From contig CAHIKZ030001202.1 of the NCBI GenBank assembly GCA_903632075.3, forward strand, positions 4,311,501-4,375,500: a DNA stretch of 64,000 nucleotides, written 5' to 3'. How positions within the stretch are numbered: the first letter of the stretch is position 1; every line of letters begins with the position of its first letter. Below are positions 22,741 to 35,110 of the stretch, piece after piece. The notes beneath the pieces are model-generated. The model saw only the letters and a list, made by a program, of their open reading frames with translations. It searched no databases and was not told the DNA's origin. A program made the position numbers and the translations under genes. Source of the DNA: Acanthosepion pharaonis (lineage: Eukaryota; Mollusca; Cephalopoda; Sepiida; Sepiidae).

Positions 22741-22921
22741 AAAACTGTTAATGAATAAATGTAGCAATATCATAGCAGAGAATGACGATGTGAGCAAAAA
22801 TATACGTAGAGTAAAATGTCATTTAGTAAATAAAAATATGAAAAATCAAAGCTGTTTTCGACATTATAATAATTCTAATTTTTCTTAATTTTAGTTGCTT
22901 TTAATCGTAACTACTCAAATT
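22741..22921. other. AT-rich spacer
   Basis: No gene seen. Confidence 0.5.
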
Positions 22922-22922
22922 G

Positions 22923-23004
<82 letters not shown>

Positions 23005-23047
23005 TTGTGTCTGTCTGTGTGTGTGTGTGTGTGTGTGTGTTTGTGTC

Positions 23048-23083
<36 letters not shown>

Positions 23084-23097
23084 TGTTTGTGTCTGTC

Positions 23098-23174
<77 letters not shown>
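22922..23174. repeat. 250-bp (AT)n(GT)n microsatellite with higher-order variants
   Basis: About 66 bases of AT then 186 of GT. The GT part has repeated TTTGTGTCTGTCTGTG interruptions at 23002, 23040 and 23080, so a roughly 40-base block was itself duplicated. All reading frames through it are artefacts. Confidence 0.95.
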
Positions 23175-23434
23175 CGCGTTTCATCCGTTAGGACTTCATC
23201 TGACTTGATTTTCGCTAATGGGATTTGAGAGGCGATAACGCAGATTTAGCCAGTGGGTAAACAAAAAAAGATTGTGCTACCGCATCACAATCAGGTGTTT
23301 ATATAAAATTGCCAGAGGCGAGATCGTCAAAAATGAAGCAATGTACATATATTTTGTATTATATATGATCCGGTGTGTTTTATTTATTTTGCATTGTTAC
23401 TGTAGCCTTCCTATCTTTTGCACAATTTTTGTTT

Positions 23435-23440
<6 letters not shown>

Positions 23441-23497
<57 letters not shown>
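23441..23497. repeat. (AT)n microsatellite
   Basis: Followed by GATAAAGTGCTCAATATCAG (23520-23539), a dispersed unit seen again at 47775-47800. Confidence 0.9.
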
Positions 23498-23499
<2 letters not shown>

Positions 23500-23633
23500 A
23501 AGGTGTGCTATATTTATGGGATAAAGTGCTCAATATCAGAGATAGAGCGTATGTAAACATAAATATAAAAGTGAACAATGAAGTCAACACTCAGAGGCGA
23601 CAGGCTGTTTCATACTAGGTGCAATCGTCAGGT

Positions 23634-23690
23634 CGCCGATAAGAATTGTGGTTAGAAATGTCCCCAAATCCTTGAAGTGAATTATTACTG
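23634..23690. repeat. Left arm of an inverted repeat around the 3.3-kb element
   Basis: GATAAGAATTGTGGTTAGAA and the following 30 bases are the imperfect reverse complement of 27205-27255. Confidence 0.75.
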
Positions 23691-23693
23691 ATA

Positions 23694-23696
<3 letters not shown>

Positions 23697-23764
<68 letters not shown>
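23697..23764. repeat. (AC)n(AT)n microsatellite
   Basis: AC run followed by AT run, immediately left of the CCCGGCGTTGC element. Confidence 0.95.
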
Positions 23765-23766
<2 letters not shown>

Positions 23767-23877
23767 GCAGTAGAGCCCGGCGTTGCCCGGGGATGTAACA
23801 GTAAGATAGATCAAGTATCGACCATCATAAAGACTGAAAAATAAAATTGTCTTAATTAGTAATTTTTTTTTTTTTTT

Positions 23878-24820
23878 ACGAATTGGTCAAACCCAAATTC
23901 AAACAAAAACATTGTTGACAATCGTTATGAGTCTATCGATTGGCGAATAGAATTTTATTATAAACAATTGTTTTGTAAATGGAATTTTTAAAGCATTCTG
24001 AATGTAAAAATAAAGAAAAAAATGTGCAAGACAATAAGAAACACTATCTGCCAAAAAAAAAAGTGAAGTTTTGTTGAAATCGGTTGAAAAATGTAAGTAG
24101 CCTTTCTCTGTAATCTTTTACAATTTATGATTTTTACTTAATGAATACAGTAAAAAAAATTGCATATTTTGCTTGTGGTGATTCATAATTAGAATTCTGA
24201 TTTGAATATATTTTCCACTCGTTGTTTCTAATACAAAAAATATTAACTTTATTTGGGTTTATTAATTTATTACAAGTACTGTGTTCTTTCCTTAATAATT
24301 ATCATCATCGAAATATTGTTATTTTTTGTCTATCAGATTTCTTACGTCGGCATTTTTGAATTATTTCTTAATACTTTCTTTTAAATATTGAATTAATTTC
24401 AAATAGAACCAATGCCTTATTGATCTGCCTTGTAACAAATTGCAAAGGGAATTGTAAAAACGGCCCTAAAGTACGTGGAATTATCTTTCCCTAAAGATAA
24501 AGAATTATCCGAATTTTCGATTCGTACAATCAGTAGAGATCGTTAGATTATTGTTTAGGTTGACGGACACGCATGTCTTAGTTTTTTTGTTTTTTTTTTA
24601 CGAATTGGTCAAACTCAAACAAAAACATTGTTTTCAATATCATTATGATGAGTCCCCCGATTGAATAGAATTAGAATTTTATTATAAACAATTGTCTTGT
24701 AAATGGAATTTTTAAAGCATTCTGAATGTATAAATAAAGAAAAAAAGTGTGCAAGACAATAAGAAACACTACCTGCCCCAAAAAAAGTGGATGTTTGTTT
24801 TATCGGCTGAAAAATGTAAG
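23878..24820 (+). repeat. Two direct copies of a 220-bp block
   Basis: 23878-24097 and 24600-24820 share ACGAATTGGTCAAAC, AATGGAATTTTTAAAGCATT and GCAAGACAATAAGAAACACT, with a 720-bp offset. Confidence 0.85.
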
Positions 24821-26160
24821 AAATCCGATCCCATATATAAAGGAACACATACACACACACAAACAACCTGGGTTTTTTTAACCTAAGTCACTCCACGGAA
24901 TCGCTAAAACATAGAGCATAGTCTGATGAAAAAAGACGCCAAAGTTTATGAAAACAAAATTTTATCGTCAAAATGCTTATGTTTTTTATGAAGAGGATAG
25001 AATAAATTTTTTTTTAATTATTTTTAAAATTTTTCCATCTTTTAGAATATTCTAAATTTTGATTTAAAAACCTTGTTTCTCTTTTGTCGTAACAAGGGTA
25101 GTAAATAACATAGATAATTTTTAGCGATTTTTTTTTTTTTTTACACACATTAATTTGGAAAATCTTGAAAAAATAAAAATAATTGTCAGATGTTAATGAA
25201 ACTTTCAGAAACTATTCACAGATGATCTAAATTATTATAAATATGTTTTTTTTTATTAAACTCATGGCAGAAATATTTTTTTTTATTTATTAACACCCCC
25301 ATAAATAATTTTATGAAAAACTCTAGAAATTCGAGACCATCGGTTTTAGTGATTACAATAGTTAAAAGCACAAGGCTTTGAAGAATGCAAATCATGTTTG
25401 TTTTTTTGTTTTTTTTGTTTTTTTGGCCAACGTACCTGAAAATCAGCTGTGAATTGTAACATACAAAACTCAATAAAACAAATATATTATTTAGTTTCAA
25501 ATGCTTTTATTTGTTTTAATTTGTTTTTATGAATATGGACAATATTTTCTGAAAGCAAAAATTTTTTTCAATAAAATTGAATTTTTTTCAATTATTTTTA
25601 TTTCTTTAATTTTAAAAAAGATTTTTAAAACGTTTTTAAATTGAATTTTTAAAAATATTTTAACATTAGTTAAAAGCAACATCAAACTTTCAAAATGTCC
25701 GTGTGAGATTGTCATTGTCTAGCGCTTTGAAAATTGTATAATTTGGACCAATCAGATTAGCCATGGTAATTAAGAAATGTAATTTTTGTGTTTACAGTCG
25801 GACAGTAATTATCAAGTACGGAAGACCAACCAGAATACAATTTAGTTGCATTATTTGAGTTCAGCATTGTTCTCTGCTGTTAAGCCCTTTACTTTTGCGA
25901 AACACGTATGGAGAAGTTAATTTGAGTTTTCAATTTCAACTGAGAAGAGTACCTACAAGTAACAGTATCATCTTATGAAATTTAACTACTGCTAAACTTT
26001 AATTTATATGATCTTATTTTTATATTAATCTCAGTTATGACATTTTTCCATAAATGAAATATCAAACAAAATTAATAATAAAATGAATGGAAATACAAAT
26101 AACACAGTAAAATGTAATAAATGTACATAAAATTAAAGTATTTTATGTACACTTCTGATA

Positions 26161-26215
26161 AAATTTCATAAGAAAGGTACCTAAATTAATTAGATACCTT
26201 TTTCTTATGAAATTT
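26161..26215. repeat. Hairpin, about 24-bp arms
   Basis: AAATTTCATAAGAAAGGTAC is mirrored by its reverse complement, with a 2-base insertion, ending at 26215. Confidence 0.75.
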
Positions 26216-27062
26216 AATCTCACTATTAACAGTCTTATTTTTGAATTTCTTTATATTTCCATGAAGCATCGTAAACGTCAAAATGAAAGCTAAGTACAAA
26301 AAAAAAAATAAAAATAAAAAATTAGAGCGCTGAAAGTTTTCCTTAAAAGTAACGAGATAAATAATTTGTTCACTTAAATAATTTCACTTCCTTCCATCCG
26401 TAGAAAGAATTATCCTCCCGTATCTAAACGTCATGAATGTGCCTTTCGTCAAGCGACGCGAAAGGTTATGACCTGCTTTGTTTTATTTTCAAATTACATT
26501 TTTTCGGCGCAGAAGCTAAGCTAAGTTAAGCTTGCTTCAAGATATTTTAAATAAACAGTATAATTTCTGTTTTTATTAAAATCAGTTTTGAAAAATTGAT
26601 AATTGATTTTTAAAAGAATATCAAAGTAAGATTTTAATCGAAAAAAATGATTGATTATCTGTCCTTTTTTTTTTTACCAAAATAAAACAATATATTTAAC
26701 GAAAATTTCAGACGTGCTAGGAAAGATTAAAAAAGTAAAAAAAATACCCCCAAAATACTTTGATCTTTCCTCTTTAATAATAATATGAACATTAGACGAA
26801 AAAAGTTTGTTTTCGTCAAGTACAGCTTTTTTTTCATCATGCTATGCTCTTTTGCTTACATTTTCGTGGGTGTGTTGTCCACCTTTCATTCTCACGATGT
26901 GTCTTAATCGTGTTTTCAAGTTGATTTTCTTAAAAAACAATTTTGTTTTTCCCATTTTCGGCGCCGTTAGAACCATCACAAGGTAATTTTATGTAGTCCT
27001 GTGAAGTTTTGTTGAAATCGGCTAAAAATGTAGGAAATTCGATCCAATATATAAACGTTACA

Positions 27063-27097
<35 letters not shown>

Positions 27098-27115
27098 TGC
27101 GTTTTATAATAAGTA

Positions 27116-27117
<2 letters not shown>

Positions 27118-27174
<57 letters not shown>

Positions 27175-27255
27175 CAGTAATTAATACAATTAAATATAAA
27201 ATGAAAATGTTTCAGTTGAAGGATTTTGGGACATTTCTAACCACAATTCTTATCA
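27118..27255. repeat. (AT)n and right arm of the inverted repeat
   Basis: AT run at 27118-27170. The stretch 27205-27255 pairs with 23634-23690. Confidence 0.75.
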
Positions 27256-27669
27256 TCTATTTTATAATTAGTTTGAAAGAATACATCTCCTGGAAACGGC
27301 CATTGTATTTGTGAAATACGATATATAAATATCTGAACCTGAACTTTAGGAGATTCACCGACAAGTACAAAAATCGTAACAAGACGAAAAATGACCAAAT
27401 AAATGATAGAGAGTTGAAAGCATTTATTATGGGTATCAGAATGAAACAAGTTTCGGAAGTTGATAGGCTTAGCGAACGGTGACATTTAGGTACCATATAG
27501 GTTTGTAAGTTGTAATTCAAGTATTGACATCGGCCATCACAAAAAAAAATGCGGTGTAAAATGGCTCTTCATGAAAAATCGAAGAGCCGATTTCGTTGAA
27601 TTCAATTACGCGTAAATATCCTGAGGAAAGGAATGAATCTATCTCTTCTCTTCCACCCCCCACCAGTTA

Positions 27670-27860
27670 TGGGTTGAATAGCAGGACAGACTGAGTCCTA
27701 TACCAGGGATTAGCAATCAGTCTACCGCAGAAAGAAATAGCAACCTATTATGAAAAATCTTGTCTAGTCAGTCATGAATCGTAAGAGACATAATCACCCA
27801 AGCGTGTATCACATATGTGGCTCTTAACTGACTAACTGAAGAAAACGTAAATGTAACCGT
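27670..27860 (+). mobile_element. SINE body, family D
   Basis: TCTACCGCAGAAAGAAATAG and AAGCGTGTATCAC match the reverse complement of 37300-37440. The tRNA-like head is degraded (TTGAATAGCAGGACAGACT). Confidence 0.65.
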
Positions 27861-27879
27861 AAGTCCTATGCTAACAGTT

Positions 27880-28105
27880 TCTTTTCTTGTACTTCTCCCT
27901 TCTGGCTCCATAATTTCCAGCTTCCTTTAATCTGCAAAAAATCAAATGCAATGTCAATCGCTATCTACTGTTCCCCTGATTACTTTTTTCTCTTTCTCTT
28001 CATTACTAATATTTCTGTTTGTAATTCTTCTACACCCTGTAACCCTTTATGCTTTAGTGGCTTTACTCCCTTGCATGGGGTGACATCGATTTAAAAATAA
28101 CTACA
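27880..28105 (+). pseudogene. CR1-like LINE 3' end
   Basis: Ends with GCATGGGGTGACATCGATTT after a C-rich stretch equivalent to CCTTTATGCTTTAGTGGCTT. The same order closes the CR1-like copies at 34440, 42600 (minus), 47400 and 60690 (minus). Coding similarity is faint (a NLQ..QCQSLST-like start). Confidence 0.6.
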
Positions 28106-29285
28106 AAAAATAACTGATTTCTTTATCAAATATATATCTATATCTATATATATAGATAGATGGATGTGATGTCTGTTTATTCAATTACGAATTGTTGGTC
28201 ATAATGAAATATCAATTAGACATAAGGAAAAGTATTTTCTAGTAAGAAGAGTTTCTCTCAAATTTTCACTGAGAATTTTGCCTCTGAGCGAAAAAGCTGA
28301 TCTGAAACTGAGAGAAATGAGCGTACAAAAAATGATTAAACAAACTCGAAGTCTGTTTCTCGCTCTCTTTCCTTGGCAGATATTTTGTTCATAGAATTTC
28401 CCTACTAATGACAATAAAGGCTATCAATTCAGTCAACTCACCTTGTGCTAATTAACAAAACTCTGTAGAACATTTCTCTCAGTGAAAAGACCTCTAAGAT
28501 GCAGAAGTCACGGTCTATATAGCCATATAATATATCGTGATAACGTCACATTCAATGTGTAACTCCTACTTTATAAGGCTCTATACATAATTGTGTATGA
28601 AGTTCAGGAAGAGATTAAAGTGAGTGATGGAAGAAAAAACAATTGTTTGAGTTCAATGCTAAAGATTATCTATGGCCCCGACATCAATAATGCAAATGTC
28701 GACGTGCAACAAGAGTCTCATCTTGGGTGATCACTAATATCTTTGTCATTCGGCTGTTTTCAAGCGATAGTTAAGGCGGTCGTGCAAGACAATTTCATCA
28801 AGGTGCTTTGTCTGAGAAGTGGGAAGTACTACAGCCTCTGGGCATAGACGGCTGGGTTGAAATGCCTCAGCAATAAAGAGGCATTTTTCATCTGACTGGT
28901 GATTAAATTTACGCTCTGCACTGGTTTCTTGGCAGAATGCATCTATTGAAATGTTATGAAGTAGTTAATTGAATATGCCTTCTTTCATTGGACAAGATAT
29001 TAAACGTAGTAACATAGGCCCGATGCTCAAAAATAAGAAATATTACGTTTCTGTATATATTAACCCTGGTGCGAATAAAGGAAGACCGGGAATATGTGTC
29101 TCTTTTTCTACAGCAACAGTTCGCTAAAGATCAAGGAATAAAGTTATTCTGTAGTCGTTAATCTAATCTGATGGTATTATGTGAATGGAGTTAACTTATA
29201 GTAGCATCTTGAAGTCACTAGTTAGCGAATTTTCGTTTCTGTCAATCCAGTTTATTAAATTTAGAGTTTTTAGGTTTTATCCTTT
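28106..29285. other. Spacer, no gene recognised
   Basis: An open frame without a start codon runs on the plus strand around 28205-28400 (reads VRRVSLKFSLRILPLSEKAD); I do not recognise it. A small hairpin AAATGCCTC/GAGGCATTT sits at 28860-28886. Confidence 0.45.
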
Positions 29286-29290
29286 ACTTG

Positions 29291-30073
29291 CAGCATGGCC
29301 CGGCATTGACCGTGCTTGATTCAACAATCGCACAACTCATACAGCAATCGTTATCACTTTACTTAAAATATTTTTGCCCTTCCTTACCTTTAAAGGAGTG
29401 CCATTTGCCATGCTGATGTTGCTACATGCCTTACTTCTTGCCTATCTCACACTGCGAAGTTTTTCTAAGCTCTATACTAAAGATTAAATCTGTTACGAAA
29501 AAAGAACTAAACAAAATGAACACAAAACGATCAGCTTTAAAAAAGGACTCGTAACTGGAAAAACCGAATAAAAAAGAATTTTAATAACAAATACTTTTTC
29601 ACACCCAACCCAGTTCTGCTGAATCAGAATCAACGTTGAGTTTAAGCAAGCGAATGAGCCAATTGGAGTAAAGTGCCATGCAGATTTAAATTTTTCCCAC
29701 TTGTAACGAATGCAGCTATCGATTTTTTTTTTTTGCATGTTAGTATGTTAGTTAACATTCGTGTCAGTCAGCTGTTGGCTCTCACGCTGGCCAATAGAAT
29801 CTTCCTGCCTATTCGTGGCAGCCAGATATTGGCTCTCACTCTGGCCAGTACAAAATAGCCGCAAACTACATGAAAACTGCCGCAGAAGCATGAAAAAATC
29901 AATTATTTCCACTATCAATAGGTGTTGGGAAATGCAACGTCTGTCTTGGCCTTTTCGCTAACTTGGAGCATGTGCATGTAATTTCTGGTGCAAATCCGTC
30001 GAAGATTGCGGCCGTGCATTCGTTACACACACACACACACACACACACACATCCTGCTTTTTATAGATAGAGA
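29291..30073 (+). mobile_element. CCCGGCGTTGC-type repeat, short form, copy 1
   Basis: Matches 55244-55980 from end to end: AGCATGGCCCGGC start, AAAGGAGTGCC block, AACAAAATGAACACAAAACG block, duplicated TTGGCTCTCACGCTGGCCA / TTGGCTCTCACTCTGGCCA (29774, 29829), then GTTACACAC and a final TTTTTATAGATAGAGA. No transposase or RT seen. Confidence 0.8.
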
Positions 30074-31411
30074 TTAAACTCTCATTAGATTTTTTTGTAT
30101 GTTTTAATGCCTGGCATTTCTGGTTACAATCCTTCTCGTAGCCATTAGATGAGAGAAAACAAAGATTTTCGGTTATGTGGAAATATTCGCCTGATTTTGC
30201 TTTCATGTTTGCCTTTTTTTTTTCATCAACCATTTAGAGGAAAATACAGTGCGGCATGATGTAATGGATAATACTCACTGAAAATTTGAGAGAAACCTTT
30301 CTCTATTAGAAAATAATTTGCTTTGAAACTTACTATGACCAATAATTTGCTTTGATAAAGAACTCAGTTTTCTACATTTTCTTCAGTTGATCAGTTAACT
30401 GACTTTTTTCTGCCATTTTATATCGTTGGTACGTTCACCTACATTGCGTTGTTTATTTAAATATATTTTTTCATTCAAATAATCGGAAGGGAATAAATAA
30501 TTCTTACGCGTGACCAGTTGTTTCTAATCAAATCCATGTATTCACTGGATATAAAATTTATAGGCATAAGAAATAATGTTGGATTAAAAACTCCATTAAT
30601 TGCCTAAAAATTACGTTCAGTCTACAAAAATAAATGTACTGTATATAGATTCTGTTGTGGTAAGAGTAAATAACCGTTTTTACTCTCATGGAAGAAGAAG
30701 ATAATACCATTGCAGTGACATGCGTACTTGAGTACTGAATGCCACTATCACGACTGACTTGGTTGAGATAAGTGTTGTCACTTGCCAGACCCCACATTAC
30801 AGCAGTTACTAAAGGTCCTGAAAAGATGCACATCTCTTAAATAAGTAACTGTACATTGCTGTATCATTATGGTTTCCCTTAGCCTAATAAGTAGAGTACA
30901 CATGGCTAAAAAGTGATTTCCGTGATGGAGAAACGGCATTCACCATCAATTCCTATCGGGGAGCATATTTTATTTAATAAGACTTCTTGATTTCTTTATC
31001 GGTTAATATTATTTCTAATCTTTAAATCTTTAAAATCTAAATTTATCTTAGGTTAATGTACATTCATATCCTGCTAAATCTTAATGAATACATGTACGAT
31101 ATAAAGGCTCAGGACTCGTGGTATATATCCTTTATAAATACGTTTCTTTGAATATGATTAATAATCATTTAATTCAAATCTCTTAGGTATTTAATTTAAA
31201 TTTCTTGGTTAATTATCTTGATTTTTTTTTAAATTTTTTTTTTTTGCTAATTTAGAAATCTTTAAAAATGTTTTCTTGTAATATTATTTATAAATAATTT
31301 GTTGAATGAAATATATCAACATTGAAATTTGGCCTATGCAGAACCAAATGTAATTGTTTCCAATTCCCAATGAACTAAACAAACTTTAAGTACTTCTACC
31401 ATCCTCAAAAC
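30074..31411. other. AT-rich spacer
   Basis: Nothing recognised on either strand. Confidence 0.5.
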
Positions 31412-31510
31412 ACAAATGATGTCACACATTATAAAAAGAATGTATAAGCATAAAATGTTTTAAAATAATAGTCGGACTTTGTCCATTTCATAATGTGTGA
31501 TGTCATTTGT
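31412..31510. repeat. 99-bp element with 21-bp inverted ends
   Basis: 31412-31432 and 31490-31510 are reverse complements at 19 of 21 positions. The 57-base interior (ATGTATAAGCATAAAATG and GTCGGACTT...CCATTTCATAAT) recurs without the ends at 31790-31851. Confidence 0.75.
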
Positions 31511-31603
31511 TTACATTTGATACGACATGAGCAGATATGAATGTACGTGAGAGATTCCTGGATGATTGAAGTTTAAAAGCAGTAAATTAGACTTGCTAAC
31601 CGA

Positions 31604-31790
31604 ACAATCCTCTGTGGCCTAATCGGTTAAAAGGCACGTCAGGCGATATGACAGTTCCGTAAAGGATACAGGTTCGATTCCTGTCGAACGACAAACATTT
31701 TCTATGAAAATTTCTCGAACATTCAGGCCGATAAATGTTGTTTAATACTGTTTATTATAAACAGAGCATTTATTTAAATATTTGTATTTA
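31604..31790 (+). mobile_element. tRNA-Arg-like SINE, family C
   Basis: A box TGGCCTAATCGG at 31615-31626 and B box GGTTCGATTCC at 31671-31681. The D stem GCCT/AGGC and T stem ACAGG/CCTGT pair, but the 5' acceptor strand does not pair with CGAACGA, so it is a tRNA-derived repeat and not a gene. The TGTGGCCTAAT...AAGGC head resembles tRNA-Arg; tRNA-Arg-derived SINEs are described from octopus. A tail of about 95 bases follows and recurs at 43790-43865. Confidence 0.72.
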
Positions 31791-31851
31791 TAAAAAGAAT
31801 GTATAAACATAAAATGTCTTAAAATAATTGTCGGACTTTCTCCATTTCATA
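31790..31851. repeat. Second copy of the 57-bp unit
   Basis: Direct repeat of 31432-31490, now placed after the SINE tail. Confidence 0.85.
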
Positions 31852-32021
31852 ATATATATATATTATAATTATTTAAAAAAAAAATATTATTCTTTTTAAA
31901 AAAAATAATTATAATCTAAGCTACTTCTGTATGGAGCACTGTTTTTTAAAAATAAAAACAAAAATACTAAAGAACCCTGGATTATTTACCTAACGAGTTC
32001 TTTCCTATTTTTCTACATACC

Positions 32022-32023
<2 letters not shown>

Positions 32024-32059
<36 letters not shown>

Positions 32060-32165
32060 CATATATATATGTGCATATATATATATATATATATATATAC
32101 TTTAAGTATTTCAACATGATGTGACCTTAAGTCGTACGTGTGTGTGTGTGCGTGTGTGTGTGCAC
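32024..32165. repeat. (AC)n(AT)n and (GT)n microsatellites
   Basis: AC then AT runs at 32024-32099 and a GT-rich run at 32139-32165. From 32166 to 32850 I see only AT-rich spacer. Confidence 0.9.
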
Positions 32166-32854
32166 GTGCGCGTATAACATCAGTAACAAAATGAAAATGT
32201 ATATAAGATATGCGTATAAATTTCAAAATTAGGGAAAAGAAATTATAATTATTATGAGTAATATTTAATGATACGGTTTAATATTGTATTAGTTACTGTA
32301 TGGCGATTTTCTAAGCTTAGTTTCGATATGGGTCAAGGCCGAAAGTATGGGGAAACCAGTGAGAATCTAACACACTACTTAGTCGTATATGTTATATACG
32401 AATGATGTTGGTATTTGCTTATGCATTGATTACTGCTTGTTTATAAGAAATATCACTGAAAATATGAGGTTGTTCATCAATAATTTCATGGCCTTCGATA
32501 AAAGAACTGCAAAACATACTTCATAAGAAAAATACAACGATAAATAATCGATACGACATTCCCATGTAATTTTTCCACAATGTTTAGTTGGCCCATATCA
32601 CCTGTAATGTCGCACGATAAGCAATCTCAAAAGTTATAGTAATCTTTTAACAGTTTGTTAATCTATTTTGGAGGGGAAATGCTTCATTAAGTTTTACTAT
32701 ATCGATATCGATATTGATGATAAATAGTTTCAGTGAAAGGTTTTTTCTGTAATTCATAATAGAAAATTAAGCACAGCTTTTGAGTAATGTTATATACTCT
32801 GAAGTTCTACACTGTGTTTTTTTTTTGTTTTAAGTAACAGTCTATTTAATCCTA

Positions 32855-33630
32855 ACAAAGTAAGATATGAAGATAACACTGCGATGATAATAAACACAGA
32901 AGGAACATATAATATATTCTACAGAAGTCAATGAATGAAAGCGAGACTAAAGGACTAAATCTCAACTACAAGAAGACAAATTATATGGTTGTCAACCCAA
33001 CATACAAATTACAAACTGGCGTTACCAAAATCATGCAAATACAAAAATTAATTATCTAGAAAGTGTTTTAACAGAAGACGGAAAGTTCGACACCGAAATC
33101 CCAAGGTGCACTGGGTTAGCGAAAGATGCTTTCCAAAATCTAAGCAATGTACGATGAAACAGAAATATTTTATTATAAACAACAACAAAAAAAAAAAGAA
33201 TATTGAAATGTTACGTAATATCAATCCTCATCTAAGGCAGTGAATGAAGATTCTTGAAGCAACAGAAATGTGGCTCTGAAGAAAGATGCAGAGAACAGGT
33301 GAGCGACGAGGAAATTTTAGAGAAAATGGAAATAAAAAGGACACAGAGGTAGCATCAGAAACAGACAATTGACATTTATAGGGCACACGATGAGGAAAGA
33401 TGGCTTAGAAAATTTGACATTCATAGGAGCGCCTAGTCTACCGGACAAGCATGCGTTAATGTTTCGCAGAACAGGGCTTATGAGAGATAGCAAAAATACA
33501 AAATTTACTAAGAGCTTAAAGTTCTCCACAATTTCAAGCCATTTGTAGATGGCTTGAAATTGGGGAGAACATTAATCGCCGTCGTCCTGAATGGAAATGG
33601 CAGAGAAGAAGAAGAAGAAGAACAACAACA
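32855..33630 (+). pseudogene. RTE-like LINE, fragment 2 (RT C motif to 3' end)
   Basis: Starts VRYEDNTAMIINTEG (32861 on), a decayed [Y]xDD motif. Then TTRRQIIWL / KINYLESVLTEDGKFDTEI, then AKDAFQNLSNV, QVSDEEILEKMEIKRT and a final GAAGAAGAAG run. Frames shift several times. Same family and orientation as 20151-20749, with a (GAA)n end. Confidence 0.7.
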
Positions 33631-34254
33631 ACAATAAGAGCTGCAACAACAACAGCAATACGAAGAACAAGAAAAAGAAGAGTGTATTTATTTCTTGAGG
33701 TGATGCTGCATATTGCTCAGGTGTCCTTGAACATCGAAGATCAAAACGATTTACTAAAGAAGGAACGTCATCACAACTGGAAAAAAAGACCCTTACGAAC
33801 ATAAAAAAAAATAGGCACAGCTTAGAACAACAAAAAGATTTGTTTTTTGATTTGATAAAATATTTCCTTTAATTCGTACATTTTGCTTGGAGCTGAATTC
33901 TCATATTTCATCTAACACTAAGAGCCGTGTTTAGAGAATGCTTTTCCAATGATCAGAAATGTTGCAAAGTACGCTAATTTATCAGGGGCTCTCGGAAAAA
34001 CACTTCCTATTTTAAGTAGGTCCATGAGGTAGAAATTTCCTTATATCATTTGTTGTCTTATTACAGGTAGCAGCAGTGCGACAGTCTGACAAATTGTCGT
34101 CGGATATGAAAATGCTTTTTGATCCAAAGTGTATCATGTAATTTGTTCATACATAAAATTTTATAGATTAACATTCATAGACGTTGGTTGAACATTTACA
34201 AAAATCAAATAGTGGATATGAGCAGAGTTAGGAGGCAGATAATTCGTTTCATTA
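33631..34254. other. Spacer
   Basis: Contains AAC/GAA-rich simple sequence to about 33680. No gene beyond it. Confidence 0.5.
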
Positions 34255-34450
34255 GCGACTAAATTTAACTTTAATGTTCAAAATTTAAATGCAATATCAA
34301 TCGTTATCTTCTATCCTAATTTTTGTTCTTTTATTGCCCTCTTTCCATAATAATGTTTTTTTTTCTCATATTCTCTAACCCTCAGTAACTCCCTTTCGTC
34401 TTAGTTGCTTTATTGCCTTGCTTTGGGTGAAATGGTTAAAAGAATATTCT
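34255..34450 (+). pseudogene. CR1-like LINE 3' end
   Basis: AATATCAATCGTTATCTTC and TTGCTTTGGGTGAAATGGTT match the last 180 bases of the copy at 46726-47415. No upstream part is present. Confidence 0.7.
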
Positions 34451-34529
34451 AATATTTATTGTGCATGTTACATGGAAGATTTTATGCACAGCGCTCTGAG
34501 GATCAAGCGTAGGAAGTTTGAGTTACAAA

Positions 34530-35110
34530 TGTCAAAATTAAGCAAGTACACAAATTTAAATATCTGGGAATTTTTTTAAACAGATGATGAAGAATGTGAC
34601 ATCGAAATTCAAAGGCGCACTGAAGTAGCGAAAGATGCCTTCCAAAAGTTAGGCAAAGTATTAAGTAACAGGAAAATATCTTCAGAAATAAAGAAATTAA
34701 TACAAAGCTGTTATTAACATCAGTACTCGTCTATGGCAGTGAATTTGGGACACAGATAAAGAATAGAGTTGAGGCAAAAGAAACGTCATTCTACAGAAGA
34801 ATGCTGAGAATAACAAGGACTAAACACGTGACTAAGAAAGACAGATGAAATTTGTAGGCCGCATAATGACGTAAAAAGCTTTGGAGAAACTGAAATTCAC
34901 AGGACATACTAAATATACGAAAAAAGCAGCGAGTAACATCTGGAACGTGTTTGGGCAAATAGATGACAGAACAGGAGTTAGCAGTGATATGGAGAGAAAA
35001 AAACAGATTTACTAAGAGTGAAAATGGCTAGAATGTTGTCGAGAGCCCTGATCGGCTATGTCTAGAAGGTACACGTTACAAGGAAGAGGGAGAAGACAGT
35101 TGAAAGATCT
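34530..35110 (+). pseudogene. RTE-like LINE, fragment 3
   Basis: IEIQRRTEVAKDAFQKLGKVL and NRKISSEIKKLIQSCY at 34600-34720, then SVLVYGSEF-like and RRMLRITR-like pieces in shifted frames. Several stops. Third copy, plus strand. Confidence 0.72.

Larger units (their letters stand above)
23765..27118 (+). mobile_element. CCCGGCGTTGC-type interspersed repeat, long form
   Basis: It begins TAGCAGTAGAGCCCGGCG and ends with (AC)n then TGCGTTTTATAATAAG, both ends lying in microsatellites. The 5' and 3' patterns are shared with the two shorter repeats at 29291 and 55244. The interior is AT-rich and noncoding. A block of 220 bases occurs twice (23878-24097, 24600-24820), each time running toward GAAATCGG..GAAAAATGTAAG; a third such 3' end is at 27007-27060, so the unit may be nested insertions. 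No ORF identifies the class. Confidence 0.55.

Noticed and set aside
22895..23208. Frames of CV/YI/TH repeats up to 98 codons
   Set aside because: They are translations of (AT)n and (GT)n microsatellites, on both strands and in several frames.
28199..28414. A small secreted protein gene on the minus strand
   Set aside because: No signal sequence pattern, splice signals or duplicate; the overlapping plus frame is just as long.
31604..31692. A functional tRNA-Arg gene
   Set aside because: The D and T arms pair, but the acceptor strands do not and the anticodon arm is irregular, and a SINE tail follows.
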